35,602 bases of DNA from Syntrophaceae bacterium UBA5744 (GTDB lineage Bacteria; Desulfobacterota; Syntrophia; Syntrophales; UBA2192), in NCBI GenBank assembly GCA_002419215.1, contig DIFQ01000032.1, positions 1,865 through 37,466 on the forward strand. The letters are read 5' to 3'. The translations under genes and the position numbers were made by a program. Positions 1-8,500 of this stretch are shown in pieces. A model generated the notes under the pieces. It was not told the origin of the DNA and ran no database searches. It saw only the letters and a list, made by a program, of their open reading frames with translations. Numbering within the stretch: position 1 is the first letter of the stretch; each line of letters opens with the position of its first letter.

Positions 1-1131
1 GTTGGGGATGATGCCCTCGAAGGGCCTTTCGATGAAGGTGCGCTTGCCCCCGTTGTCCGCGTGGAACCGGACGGATTCGTTGCCGGAGCCGTAGAGGAGC
101 ACCTGCCGGATCGATGCAGGGAGCTCCTTGAAGGGCATGTTGACGTCGAAGCCGAAATGTTCCGAGAGGGCCTCGAGCATCTGGTAAAAGTACATGGAGT
201 TGCGCTTCTGCCATGGGGCGATGGCCCCTTCGCGGACGGAGAGCCCCGGGTCGGGCACGACGAGGTCCTCGTCGAAGAAGATCTTGGTCCCCAGGCCGTC
301 GCAGTCGGGGCAGGCCCCGTAGGGGCTGTTGAAGGAGAACATCCGCGGCGCCAGTTCGGGCAGGCTCACGTTGCAGTCGGGGCAGGCGTAGCGCTCGCTG
401 AAGAGAAGCTCCCCGCCCTCTGCGAGGTCGGCCTTGACGAGTCCGTCGGAGAGACGGGCCGTGATCTCCAGGGAGTCGCGCAGTCGCTTGCGGATTCCCT
501 CGCGGATGAGGATCCGGTCGACGACGACGTCGATGTCGTGGCGTTTGCTTTTGTCCAGGGCGATTTCGTCGGCCAGGTCCCGGATCGATCCGTCGACCTT
601 CACCCGCACGTAGCCCTCGCGGCGCAGGCGGTTCAGCTCTTTCTGGAATTCGCCCTTCTTGCCGCGCACGACGGGGGCCAGCAGCGAAACGGGCGATCCG
701 GCCGGCAGGGCCAGGATCTGCTCCACCATCGTGTCGATGGTCTGCGAGCGGATCTCGCGGCCGCACTGGAAGCAGTGGGGGGAGCCGATGCGGGCGTAAA
801 GGAGGCGCAGGTAGTCGTAGATCTCCGTGACGGTGCCCACCGTCGACCGGGGATTGTGGCTTGCGCTTCGCTGCTCGATGGCAATGGCCGGCGAGAGCCC
901 CTCGATGGACTCCACCTCGGGTTTGTCCATCTGGCCGATGAACTGGCGGGCATAGGTGGACAGGGATTCCACGTAGCGGCGCTGCCCCTCGGCGTAGATC
1001 GTGTCGAAAGCGAGCGTCGATTTGCCCGAGCCGCTCACGCCGGTGATGACGACGAGACTGTCCCGGGGGATGTCCAGGCTGATATTCTTGAGGTTGTGCT
1101 GGGATGCACCCTTGATGCGAATGTATTTCAT
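1..1131 (-). CDS. uvrA: UvrA, excinuclease ABC subunit A (5' part, cut by window edge)
   Basis: UvrA is the damage-recognition ATPase of nucleotide excision repair. It forms a dimer, loads UvrB on damaged DNA, and is recruited by Mfd to stalled RNA polymerase. The first 377 codons are present. The start MKYIRIKGASQHNLKNI, the Walker A stretch GVSGSGKST and the RRYVESLSTYARQFIGQM block are classic for the family. A CPDC ... CPDC zinc module around residues 250-280 and a PHCFQCG stretch near residue 120 are also visible. The ATG at 1131-1129 gives the usual UvrA N terminus. It is the last gene of a minus-strand run containing mfd, which works in the same pathway. The gene is incomplete only because the window ends. 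Confidence 0.97.
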   Translation of the reverse strand, partial: MKYIRIKGASQHNLKNISLDIPRDSLVVITGVSGSGKSTLAFDTIYAEGQRRYVESLSTYARQFIGQMDKPEVESIEGLSPAIAIEQRSASHNPRSTVGTVTEIYDYLRLLYARIGSPHCFQCGREIRSQTIDTMVEQILALPAGSPVSLLAPVVRGKKGEFQKELNRLRREGYVRVKVDGSIRDLADEIALDKSKRHDIDVVVDRILIREGIRKRLRDSLEITARLSDGLVKADLAEGGELLFSERYACPDCNVSLPELAPRMFSFNSPYGACPDCDGLGTKIFFDEDLVVPDPGLSVREGAIAPWQKRNSMYFYQMLEALSEHFGFDVNMPFKELPASIRQVLLYGSGNESVRFHADNGGKRTFIERPFEGIIPN

Positions 1132-1235
1132 AATGACTCAAATCCCCCTCTTTGCCGCCCTGATCCGCGTTGCGGGGCGGCCCGGCAGGGAAGGAACCAG
1201 GCATGGTTGCGCACCCCGACGGGATGCGCCCCCGG

Positions 1236-1270
1236 TCCCCCTTTTACAAAGGGGTATAAAAGGTGGATTT
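1236..1270. repeat. CCCCCTTT...AAAGGGG palindromic intergenic repeat
   Basis: A short palindrome (TCCCCCTTTTACAAAGGGG) is followed by a GGTGGATTT tail. The same core occurs three more times at 7155-7262. Repeats of this type are widespread between genes in deltaproteobacterial genomes. It sits between uvrA and the SurA-like gene. Confidence 0.6.
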
Positions 1271-1274
1271 CCTG

Positions 1275-1312
1275 ACGAAATAGACCAAACAGACCAGATA
1301 GACCAGATAGAC
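1275..1312. repeat. Degenerate AGACCAGAT tandem repeat
   Basis: Three to four imperfect copies of a unit close to agaccagat(a) lie in tandem. On the opposite strand the unit reads gtctatctg. A related run occurs at 3384-3421. The copies are not identical, unlike a young microsatellite. Confidence 0.55.
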
Positions 1313-1340
1313 GAAATTCGTCTCGCTAGAGACGAATTTC
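1313..1340 (-). other. Perfect 12-bp hairpin enclosing the stop codon of the SurA-like gene
   Basis: Two 12-base arms (GAAATTCGTCTC and GAGACGAATTTC) flank a 4-base loop that contains most of the TAG stop codon of the upstream gene on the minus strand. There is no clear U-run after it. It may be a 3'-end stabiliser or attenuator between the chaperone gene and uvrA rather than an intrinsic terminator. Confidence 0.5.
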
Positions 1341-2291
1341 TATATGAGCCTTCTGACGCTTTTCCACCGTCCACTCGGCGAACTTCTTTTCCACCTTCGT
1401 GCGGTAGAGACGCTCCTCCACATCCTCCCGGGTCGCCTTGACGGTGAGGCTTCCTCCACCCCTCCGGTCCAGGGCCCTGATGATGTAGAAGCCCTGCGGG
1501 GTTTCGATCACGTCACTGATCTCGCCCGGCTTCAGACTGAAGGCGGCCTCTTCGATTGCGGGGTTGATGCTTCCCTTCTCGACATAACCGATGTCGCCCC
1601 CGGTGCGCGCGGGCCCGGGAGTGAACTCGTTCGCCAGCGCCTCGAAGGGCTCGCCGGCCCGGATGCGCTGCAGGACGGTCTGGGCCTTGATGCGTTGCTC
1701 CTCTTTGACAACCGGGTTGTTGTCGGGGACCGGGAGGGCGATCATCAGCAGCCTCACGCGCAGCTTCCCCTCGTATTCGCCGCGATGTTCCTGGTAGAAT
1801 GCCCCGATCTCCTCGTTGGTGACGGAGACCCGCGGGCGGATTTCCCGCTGGATGATCCGCATCTTGATGAGATCGCTCCGCGTCGACTCGCGGTACTTCT
1901 CGTAGCTGCTGCCCTCCTTGATCAGGGCCTGCTGCAGGTCTTCGATCGACATTTTGCGCCGCTTGAGGCTGTCCTGGATCGTGAGGTTCACCTCCTCGTC
2001 GCGGACGGTGATCCCCAGCCTCTTCGCTTCCTGCCTCAGGAGCAGATCGTCGATCAGCCTGTCCAGCAGCGCCTTCCTCGCTTCAGCAGCGATCCGCTCC
2101 CGGTCGCCGGGGGGGATGGACTGCCCGTATCGCTTCAGGATGAGCTCCACCGTGTTTTCCAGTTCGTACTGGGTGATGACGTCGTCGTTTACAACGGCGA
2201 TGACACGATCGACGATCTCACCCCACGACGGCGTTGTCGCTGCGACAAGAAGAAATACGGTCAATGCCAGAAATCTGTGCGGCCTGTTCAT
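1326..2291 (-). CDS. SurA-like periplasmic chaperone / parvulin-type peptidyl-prolyl isomerase
   Basis: This 321-residue secreted protein has an N-terminal signal peptide (about residues 1-24, ending near PSWG). A SurA N-terminal chaperone domain follows (about 25-165), starting with the typical IVDRVIAVVNDDVITQYELE. One parvulin domain (about 175-275) carries the family signatures GGDIGYVEKG and GFYIIRALDRR. E. coli SurA has two parvulin domains and about 430 residues, so this is the short, single-domain form common in deltaproteobacteria. It should assist folding of outer membrane proteins in the periplasm. It follows another parvulin gene by 15 bases, so the two are very likely co-transcribed. 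The stop codon lies in the loop of a hairpin. The symbol surA is withheld because the neighbour is also SurA-related. Confidence 0.88.
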   Translation of the reverse strand: MNRPHRFLALTVFLLVAATTPSWGEIVDRVIAVVNDDVITQYELENTVELILKRYGQSIPPGDRERIAAEARKALLDRLIDDLLLRQEAKRLGITVRDEEVNLTIQDSLKRRKMSIEDLQQALIKEGSSYEKYRESTRSDLIKMRIIQREIRPRVSVTNEEIGAFYQEHRGEYEGKLRVRLLMIALPVPDNNPVVKEEQRIKAQTVLQRIRAGEPFEALANEFTPGPARTGGDIGYVEKGSINPAIEEAAFSLKPGEISDVIETPQGFYIIRALDRRGGGSLTVKATREDVEERLYRTKVEKKFAEWTVEKRQKAHIEIRL

Positions 2292-2306
2292 GGATGTTCA
2301 CCACCA

Positions 2307-3356
2307 TTATCCCTTGCCGGGGCTGGCCGGGGCCTTTCCCGGCTTCGGCTCCCCGGTTCGGGTTTCTTCGATCCTGACCTGCTTCAGGCGTTCTTCATCG
2401 ATGCGGATTTTCGCTTCCGACTTGAGTGCATCGAGCCATTTGCGAAATTCCTGTTCTTCCCGGCCCTTCGTGATGTCCGCCTTGATCTTTTCCTTCACGT
2501 CGGCAAATTCGATCCAGCGCCCCTTCTCTTTTCTCAGGACCTTGAAGAGGTGGAACCCGTAAGGGCTTTTCACGACCTTGCTCGTCTTTCCCTCGGCAAG
2601 CGAGAAAACAATCCGGTCGAAGACCTCCGGCATGACCCCCCGTGTGAAGACGCCGAGATCTCCTCCCTTGGCTGCTTCAGGGCCTGTCGAGATCTCGCGG
2701 GCCAGTGTGCCGAAGTCCTCGCCGGCCTGGATGCGCTTCAGCACGGCGTCGGCCTTCTCTTTGGCCGGCACGACGATCTGGGCGACGTGCACCGTTTCCT
2801 CGGAGTAGTAGCGGTTCCGGTTGGACTGGTAATAGGCCATGGCCTCGTCGTCCGTGATGGCGATCTTCGCGTTGACCTCCCGATCGACGAGTTTCTCGAG
2901 CAGCAGCCTCTTTCTCAACTCCTCGCTCCAGATCTTGTAGTCCACTTTCTCGCCGCCGAAGACCTGGGCGAAGCTCTCGCCGGTGTAATCCTTCTTGATC
3001 TCCTCGACGCGTTTCTTCAGCTCGTCGTCGGTGACCTTGAGCCCGAGCTTTTCGGCCTGGAGCAGCATGACTTTTTCTTCGATCAGGTCGTCGAGGGCCT
3101 CGCGCTTGATGTTCACGATGTCCTCTTCTTTCACCCCTGACGTGCTTCCCAGGAGATTGAGGGCGTTGCGCAGCTTCACGGTGAAGTCCTTGACCTTGAT
3201 CTCGACCCCGTTCACCGTGGCGATGGCGTCCTCCGAGGGTGTCTTGAAGGTCGAGCAGCCGATGCCCGCTGCCAGAAAAAAAGCCGCCGCCATTCCCACC
3301 AGGGCAACCCTGCGGAGCAGGTCATTCTTGCACGACTCTCCTTCTCGATCCTCCAT
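2307..3356 (-). CDS. Lipoprotein parvulin-type peptidyl-prolyl isomerase (PpiC/SurA family)
   Basis: The protein has 349 residues from the ATG at 3356, which I prefer to one 21 bases upstream because a GGGGGA lies about 8 bases before it. A basic N terminus and hydrophobic segment end in a lipobox (LAAGIGC, lipid cysteine about residue 34), so it should be membrane-anchored on the periplasmic side. A SurA-like N-terminal domain starts at AIATVNGVEIKVKDF. A parvulin domain (about 190-285) carries KGGDLGVFTRGVMP and SPYGFHLFKVL. The tail is rich in proline, glycine and lysine. It probably acts on secreted proteins like PrsA-type foldases. It is upstream of and likely co-transcribed with the SurA-like gene. 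Confidence 0.87.
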   Translation of the reverse strand: MEDREGESCKNDLLRRVALVGMAAAFFLAAGIGCSTFKTPSEDAIATVNGVEIKVKDFTVKLRNALNLLGSTSGVKEEDIVNIKREALDDLIEEKVMLLQAEKLGLKVTDDELKKRVEEIKKDYTGESFAQVFGGEKVDYKIWSEELRKRLLLEKLVDREVNAKIAITDDEAMAYYQSNRNRYYSEETVHVAQIVVPAKEKADAVLKRIQAGEDFGTLAREISTGPEAAKGGDLGVFTRGVMPEVFDRIVFSLAEGKTSKVVKSPYGFHLFKVLRKEKGRWIEFADVKEKIKADITKGREEQEFRKWLDALKSEAKIRIDEERLKQVRIEETRTGEPKPGKAPASPGKG

Positions 3357-3383
3357 GCTCACTTTCCCCCACCACAAAATGCA

Positions 3384-3602
3384 GTCTATCTGGTCTATTT
3401 AGTCTGTCTCGTCTATTTCGTCCAGCCGCCTTCGGTGGCGGTAACTGGTAATTGGAAATTGGGTATTGGGATCTTCTGAATCTCTTCTCCCTCGTCCCTA
3501 CACCCTGGTCCCTTCATCCTCTTCACTCAGACACTTCAACACTCAGACACTCAGGCACTTCTTTCCACTTCCTTCACTAGCCACAAACCACTAGCCACTT
3601 CT
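3384..3602. repeat. Mosaic of four or five degenerate simple-repeat families
   Basis: The gap between mfd and the lipoprotein parvulin gene is almost wholly low-complexity. It holds, in order, gtctatctggtctattt-type units (3384-3421), ggtaactggtaattgg-type units (about 3440-3470), ctcgtccctacaccctggtccc (about 3491-3512), cactcagacac units (about 3524-3559), and ccactagcc units (about 3565-3602). Each family consists of imperfect copies of an 8-12 base unit. No gene is apparent. Confidence 0.6.
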
Positions 3603-6600
3603 TCACTGCCTGGCCAGCTCCTCGAGCAGCCCCTTGGCCGCCTCGATCACCTGCCCATCGGGCAGATCGGGCATGGGGACGAAGAGCCGGTGGTCGGGCG
3701 TGAAGCGCATCCCCTTCCACTTCTTCCGCGAAAGCTCGATGAGCTTCAGCGGTTCGATGGGGCTCGACTTGTGGATCGCGAGGATCATGTTCCGCCCGTC
3801 GTACTCCATCTTTTCGGCCATGAGGCCCTTCATGAGGTTGCGCAGGCTGATCACATCGATCAGGTTCTGCACCTCCGGGGGCAGAGGGCCGAAGCAGTCC
3901 AGGATTTCCTCCCTCATTTCCTGCAGGTCCTCGTCGGCCGGGGCCATGGAGAGCTTCTTGTATGTCACGAGCCGGCGGTGCGTGTCGGGCACGTAGCCGT
4001 CGGGGATGAAGGCTGCAAGCCCCAGGTGGATCTCCGGCTTGATCTCCGCCTCGGGCATCTTCTCGCCCCGCAGTTCCCGGACGGCCCTTTCCATGAGCTG
4101 TGTGTACATCTCGTACCCCACGGCCGAGATGTGGCCTGTCTGGGCCATTCCCACGAGATTACCGGCCCCGCGGATCTCGAGGTCGTGGGATGCGATCTTG
4201 AAGCCCGAGCCCGGGTCCGTGAACTCCTTGATGACCGTGAGCCGCTTCTGCGCGTCGGGCGAGAGCATGGCCCCCGGCGGGATCAGAAGGTACGCCCGGG
4301 CCTCCTCCTTCGAGCGGCCCACGCGCCCCCGCATCTGGTAGAGCTGCGCGAGGCCGAAGCGGTCCGCGCGGTCGATGATGATCGTGTTGGCTGCGGGGAT
4401 GTCGATGCCCGATCCAATGATCGTCGTACATATCAAAACATCATACTCTTTACGAAGGAATTTTACCATGACATCTTCCAGCTCCCGGGGGCGCATCTGC
4501 CCGTGGGCGACGCCGATTTTCGCCTCGGGCACGTCCTGCCGGATGCGCCGGGCCATGTGGTGGATGGAGTGCACCCGGTCGTGGATGAAGAAGACCTGTC
4601 CTTCGCGGGCCATCTCGTCGAGGATGGCCCTGCGGATCACCTCATCGTCGAACTCCATCACCCAGGTCTTGATGGAGAGCCTTCCCTCGGGCGGCGTGTG
4701 GATGATGGAGAGGTCCCGGATCCCCACGAGTGAGAGCTGCAGGGTGCGCGGGATGGGGGTCGCCGTGAGCGTCAGCACGTCCACCATCGTGCGCAGCTTC
4801 TTGAGCTTTTCCTTGTGGGTGACGCCGAAGCGCTGCTCCTCGTCGATGACGACGAGCCCCAGGTCCTTGAAGCCGACGTCCTTCTGCAGCAGCCGGTGGG
4901 TGCCGACGACGATGTCGACGGCGCCCCGGGCGAGCTTCTCGAGGATCTGCTTTTGTTCCTCGCGGGTCTTGAAGCGATTGAGCGTCTCCAGCCGGACGGG
5001 GTATATGGCGAGCCTCGACCTGAAGGTCTGGTAGTGCTGCTCGGCGAGGATGGTCGTGGGCACGAGCACCGCCGTCTGCTTGCCGTCCATGGCGGCGCGG
5101 AAGGCGGCCCGGATGGCCACCTCCGTCTTTCCGAAGCCCGCATCGCCGCAGATGAGCCGGTCCATGGGCTTTTCGCTGTCCATGTCGAGGTTCACGTCCT
5201 CGATGGCCCGGGCCTGATCCGGCGTCTCCTCGTACTCGAAGGACGACGAGAACTCCTCGTAGTAGCGATCGATGGCCGAGAAGGCGTTTCCCTTCAGCGT
5301 GTCGCGGGCGGCGTAGAGTGCCACCAGGTCTTCGGCGATCTCCTCGACGGCTTTCTTGACGCGGCGCTTGGCCGTTTCCCACGCCGTTCCGCCCAGCTTG
5401 TCGATCCGGGGGTCGTGCCCGTCGGGCCCGATGTAGCGCTGGATCTGGTCGAGGCGGTGGACGGGGATGTAAAGCCTGTCGCCCGCCTGGTATTCCATGA
5501 GGAGGAAGTCGTTCTCGATCGGCCCCACGGCGAGCCGCTTGAGCCCCCGGTAGATGCCGATTCCGTGGTCCGTGTGGACGACGAAGTCGCCCTCGTTGAG
5601 TTCGCCGAAGGACTGCAGGAAATATCCCTCGCGGGGGCGGGCAGGGCGGCGCCTGCGGGCCTTCTTCCCGAAGATCTCCTCTTCGCCGATGACAACGATC
5701 CGAAGCCCCGGGAGGGAAAACCCCCGGGCAATCTTTCCCTCGCGCAGGATGAAACGCCCGGCCGCGCCCCGGGGTTCCAGGAGTTCCCGGAAAAAGGGGG
5801 CCTCCGAACGCGTCATGGGCAGCGCGTAGTCCTCGAGGAGGTGGATCATGCGGTGCATCTCCTCCTCGCCCGCGCACAGGTAATGGACGAGAAACCCTTC
5901 GCGGGTCCAGCCCCGGATCCTCTCGGCCATGGGGGCAAGCAGGCTCTCCTCCCGCTGGATGAGGGCGGGCTCCTTCGGCCGCAGGCCCAGGTCCGTCTCG
6001 ACGCCGAAACGGACCGCGCTGCCGCTGTCCTGCGCGCCGATCTCGATGTCCTCCAGCACGATCGTCGGACGGCCCGCGATGCCGCGCTCCGTGTCCATTT
6101 CGGTCAGGAAGAGAACGCTTTCCTCGAGGTGGAACTTCTCCTCGTCCTCGGCCCGGATGAAGAGCCGGCTGATTTCGTTTCGCGCCTTCTCGTCGGCCCT
6201 TGCCGTGGCCAGCGGGTCGTCGACGAGGACGAGGCACCGGGCCGGGAGGTAATCCGCCAGGCTCTCGAGGCCCCCGGCCCCCGCCTCGTCCGTGTAGAAA
6301 AGGGGGAAGAACTGCGGGTTGAGAGAGCCTGCCTGCCCGTTTGCGACCATTTCGGCGAGGCGGTCCTTCGCCCGGGCGGCAAGCCCCAGTTCGCCGGCGC
6401 GGATCCACAGGTTGCGCAGGGCCCTCTTCCGGGCCTCCTCCGAGAGGATGAGCTCCCGGGCCGGTGTAAGGGTGAATTCGGTGATCTCCTTGCGGGAGCG
6501 CTGGGACGTGACGTCCATCTCGCGGATGGACTCGATCTCGTCACCCTCCAGCAGCAGCCGGTACGGGCCCGGAGCCGTGGGCGGGTAGACGTCGATGACG

Positions 6601-7154
6601 TTTCCCCGGAGGCTGAAATCGCCGCCCTCCTCGACGAGCGGCACCCGGCGGTACCCGCCTTCGGCGAGCGTTGCGGCGAAGCCGTCGCGGTCGATGACGT
6701 CTCCGATGGAGACGGGGGCGATGAAGCCGGCCACAACGCCCCGCGGGACAACCTTCTGCAGCAGGGCCGCCCGGGGGATGATGACGATGGCGGGTTTTTC
6801 TTCGATGAGGGTCGAAAGGACCCGGATCCGCTCCCGCTCCACGTCCTTCTGGGACGAGAGCGCATCCGGGAGCATGAGATCCCAGGGGGGCATGAGAAGA
6901 ACCGCATCGCCGCCGGCAAAGAAGGCCGCATCCTGCGCGATCGCTCGCGCCTCCTCGGCGCCTGCGCAGAGCACGGCCACCGAACGCCGGGTCAGCTCAT
7001 GCAGAGCGGCGATGAAAAGGCCCTTCGATGAGCCCTTCAGGCCCGTGACCCTCAACTCCCCCTCGTGGTCCATGCGTTCGAGCACGGCCCGGAAGGCAGG
7101 GTCCGCCTGAAGGAATTTCTGCAGTTCTGGATTCACGCTATGATTCAATTTCAA
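3603..7154 (-). CDS. mfd: Mfd, transcription-repair coupling factor
   Basis: Mfd is a DNA translocase that removes stalled RNA polymerase from lesions and recruits UvrA. The 1183 residues match the family length. A UvrB-like N-terminal module spans roughly residues 1-340. The RNA polymerase interaction domain lies near 517-580 (GDFVVHTDHGIGIYRG). Helicase motifs include Walker A GDAGFGKT at 670-677, the DEEQ box at 771-774 and TATPIPRTLQLSL after it. The RecG-like TRG region and the C-terminal regulatory domain are present. The start is uncertain: TTG at 7154 has GGGGGA only four bases away, and TTG 7148 or GTG 7136 are alternatives. The presumed ribosome-binding site lies inside a palindromic repeat. 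uvrA lies three genes downstream. Confidence 0.97.
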   Translation of the reverse strand: MKLNHSVNPELQKFLQADPAFRAVLERMDHEGELRVTGLKGSSKGLFIAALHELTRRSVAVLCAGAEEARAIAQDAAFFAGGDAVLLMPPWDLMLPDALSSQKDVERERIRVLSTLIEEKPAIVIIPRAALLQKVVPRGVVAGFIAPVSIGDVIDRDGFAATLAEGGYRRVPLVEEGGDFSLRGNVIDVYPPTAPGPYRLLLEGDEIESIREMDVTSQRSRKEITEFTLTPARELILSEEARKRALRNLWIRAGELGLAARAKDRLAEMVANGQAGSLNPQFFPLFYTDEAGAGGLESLADYLPARCLVLVDDPLATARADEKARNEISRLFIRAEDEEKFHLEESVLFLTEMDTERGIAGRPTIVLEDIEIGAQDSGSAVRFGVETDLGLRPKEPALIQREESLLAPMAERIRGWTREGFLVHYLCAGEEEMHRMIHLLEDYALPMTRSEAPFFRELLEPRGAAGRFILREGKIARGFSLPGLRIVVIGEEEIFGKKARRRRPARPREGYFLQSFGELNEGDFVVHTDHGIGIYRGLKRLAVGPIENDFLLMEYQAGDRLYIPVHRLDQIQRYIGPDGHDPRIDKLGGTAWETAKRRVKKAVEEIAEDLVALYAARDTLKGNAFSAIDRYYEEFSSSFEYEETPDQARAIEDVNLDMDSEKPMDRLICGDAGFGKTEVAIRAAFRAAMDGKQTAVLVPTTILAEQHYQTFRSRLAIYPVRLETLNRFKTREEQKQILEKLARGAVDIVVGTHRLLQKDVGFKDLGLVVIDEEQRFGVTHKEKLKKLRTMVDVLTLTATPIPRTLQLSLVGIRDLSIIHTPPEGRLSIKTWVMEFDDEVIRRAILDEMAREGQVFFIHDRVHSIHHMARRIRQDVPEAKIGVAHGQMRPRELEDVMVKFLRKEYDVLICTTIIGSGIDIPAANTIIIDRADRFGLAQLYQMRGRVGRSKEEARAYLLIPPGAMLSPDAQKRLTVIKEFTDPGSGFKIASHDLEIRGAGNLVGMAQTGHISAVGYEMYTQLMERAVRELRGEKMPEAEIKPEIHLGLAAFIPDGYVPDTHRRLVTYKKLSMAPADEDLQEMREEILDCFGPLPPEVQNLIDVISLRNLMKGLMAEKMEYDGRNMILAIHKSSPIEPLKLIELSRKKWKGMRFTPDHRLFVPMPDLPDGQVIEAAKGLLEELARQ

Positions 7155-7262
7155 AAAATCCCCCTTTACGAAAGGGGGAAATCAGGGTGTGGTCACCCTG
7201 TTTACGAGGGGGAAATCCAATTTGATCCCCCTTTTACAAAGGGGGACACAGGGGGATTTTGT
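7155..7262. repeat. Cluster of CCCCCTTT...GGGGG palindromes upstream of mfd
   Basis: Three copies of the palindromic repeat seen at 1236 occur here: a full copy at about 7155-7182 (ATCCCCCTTTACGAAAGGGGG), a partial copy at about 7200-7216, and a full copy at about 7225-7262. A separate CAGGGTG-TGGT-CACCCTG dyad sits between the first two. The first copy abuts the mfd start and provides its likely Shine-Dalgarno sequence. Confidence 0.7.
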
Positions 7263-7488
7263 ATTTCCTGTTGCCTGACGCTTGTCGCTGAAAGGCTGTT
7301 CAAAAAGCACCCGATGCAAGGCGCCCTGAAAAGACAGAAGTTAGGAATCGATGAAGTTATGAAGCACGGACTGGATGGAGGATTGTTTCTCTTCCTGATC
7401 CGCTCTTCCTCACTTCTGCTCTTCCGATCTTCGCAGCCTTGATGCCCGATGCCTGACGCCCGCAGCCCGAAGCCCTGCGCGAAGCGCA
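7263..7488. other. Gap between nadA and mfd, low-complexity at its right end
   Basis: No gene, RNA or clear promoter was recognised. From about 7380 the sequence turns into pyrimidine-rich ctcttcc-type units. From 7441 to 7485 it consists of degenerate gatgcccgatgcctgacgcc-type units, similar in style to the other intergenic simple repeats of this window. Confidence 0.4.
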
Positions 7489-8400
7489 TTACCCCACCGC
7501 CAGCATCCTGTCTAGACACCTCTTCGCCGGGATCCGGATGGCCTCGGGCACCTTCACCACGGGCGCCATGACGGTGAGGGCCCTCAGGATGTCCTCGAGC
7601 GTCGTGAGCTTCATCGTTTCGCAGATCATCGCCTCCGAGGCCGGGATGAAGGTCTTTCCGGGGTATCTCGTCCGGAGCTGGTACAGGATCCCCTGCTCGG
7701 TCCCGAAGATGAGCTCGTTGCCCTCCATCTTCCCCGCGTAGGCGATGATCCCGGAGGTACTCCCCACGTAATCGGCCAGCTTCAGGACCTCCTCTCGGCA
7801 TTCCGGGTGGGCGGCGAACTTTGCCCCCGGGTGCCGGGCCTTCACGGCGAGCACATCATCGGGGCTCAGATTTTGATGCACGGGGCACGTCCCTCCCCAG
7901 GGGATGATCTTCTTGTCGGTGAACTTCGCCGTGTATCGGGCGAGGTTGCCGTCGGGGATCATGAGAATGCGCTTTGCATCCCCGAGCGACTGGACGACGC
8001 GCACGGCGTTTGCCGAGGTGCAGCAGATGTCGCTTGCGGCCTTGATCGCCGCCGATGAGTTGATGTAGGTCACGACGGCCGCATCGGGGTATTTTTTCTT
8101 CTCCGCCTCGAGGGCCTCCACGGTGACCGTGTCGGCCAGGGCGCAGCCCGCCTCGAACCGGGGCAGCAGCACGGTCTTTTCCGGCGAGAGGATGGAGGCG
8201 CTCTCCGCCATGAAGTGCACGCCGGCAAAGACGATCACGTCGGCCTTCGTCTTGGCGGCCTCGAAGCTGAGCGCCAGCGAATCGCCCGTAAAGTCGGCGA
8301 TCTCCTGCACCTCGTCGCGCTGGTAGTAATGGGCCAGCAGGATGCCGTTTTTCTCCGCGAGCAGCTTCCTGATCCTGGCCTTTGTTGCTTGAACGTTCAT
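7489..8400 (-). CDS. nadA: NadA, quinolinate synthase
   Basis: NadA condenses iminoaspartate with dihydroxyacetone phosphate to quinolinate in de novo NAD synthesis and carries a [4Fe-4S] cluster. The 303-residue product starts MNVQATKARIRKLL. Cysteines 86 (RFEAGCALAD), 172 (WGGTCPVHQ) and 260 (SEAMICETM) have the spacing of the three cluster ligands in short-form NadA (about 83/168/254 in Thermotoga). AHYYQRDEVQ and the HPEC motif are also present. An upstream in-frame start at 8487 would add 29 residues encoded by a simple repeat. I chose the ATG at 8400, preceded by AAGGA. No nadB or nadC is adjacent. The next gene downstream on the strand is mfd. Confidence 0.95.
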   Translation of the reverse strand: MNVQATKARIRKLLAEKNGILLAHYYQRDEVQEIADFTGDSLALSFEAAKTKADVIVFAGVHFMAESASILSPEKTVLLPRFEAGCALADTVTVEALEAEKKKYPDAAVVTYINSSAAIKAASDICCTSANAVRVVQSLGDAKRILMIPDGNLARYTAKFTDKKIIPWGGTCPVHQNLSPDDVLAVKARHPGAKFAAHPECREEVLKLADYVGSTSGIIAYAGKMEGNELIFGTEQGILYQLRTRYPGKTFIPASEAMICETMKLTTLEDILRALTVMAPVVKVPEAIRIPAKRCLDRMLAVG

Positions 8401-8420
8401 CCCTGTTTCCTTTTCTTCAC

Positions 8421-8470
8421 ACTGGTCACTGGCCACTGGCCACTGGTCACTTGCGAGCGCGAAGCGCTCG
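8421..8470. repeat. Degenerate CTGGCCACTGGTCA tandem repeat and hairpin in the nadA leader
   Basis: Positions 8421-8451 are imperfect copies of cactggtcactggc in tandem. A perfect 7-bp hairpin (CGAGCGC-GAA-GCGCTCG) at 8454-8470 follows. Both lie between the proposed nadA promoter and start codon, so they would be in its 5' leader. Confidence 0.55.
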
Positions 8471-8471
8471 T

Positions 8472-8500
8472 AATATATGTCATGCAACCCTTGAATTCAA
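8472..8500 (-). promoter_or_regulatory. Candidate sigma-70 promoter of nadA
   Basis: On the minus strand TTGAAT (8500-8495) and TATATT (8477-8472) are separated by 17 bases, matching the -35 and -10 consensus at 4/6 and 5/6. The predicted start near 8465 gives a leader of about 65 bases. The -35 box is half of a TTGAATTCAA palindrome, which might also be an operator. Confidence 0.5.

Noticed and set aside
61..1275. 404-codon plus-strand frame at the left edge
   Set aside because: It is antisense to uvrA, whose conserved motifs are unmistakable.
1344..3140. 598-codon plus-strand frame
   Set aside because: Antisense to two parvulin genes. Composition is typical of a GC-rich shadow.
3384..3602. 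CRISPR array
   Set aside because: The repeats are short, imperfect, contiguous and without unique spacers.
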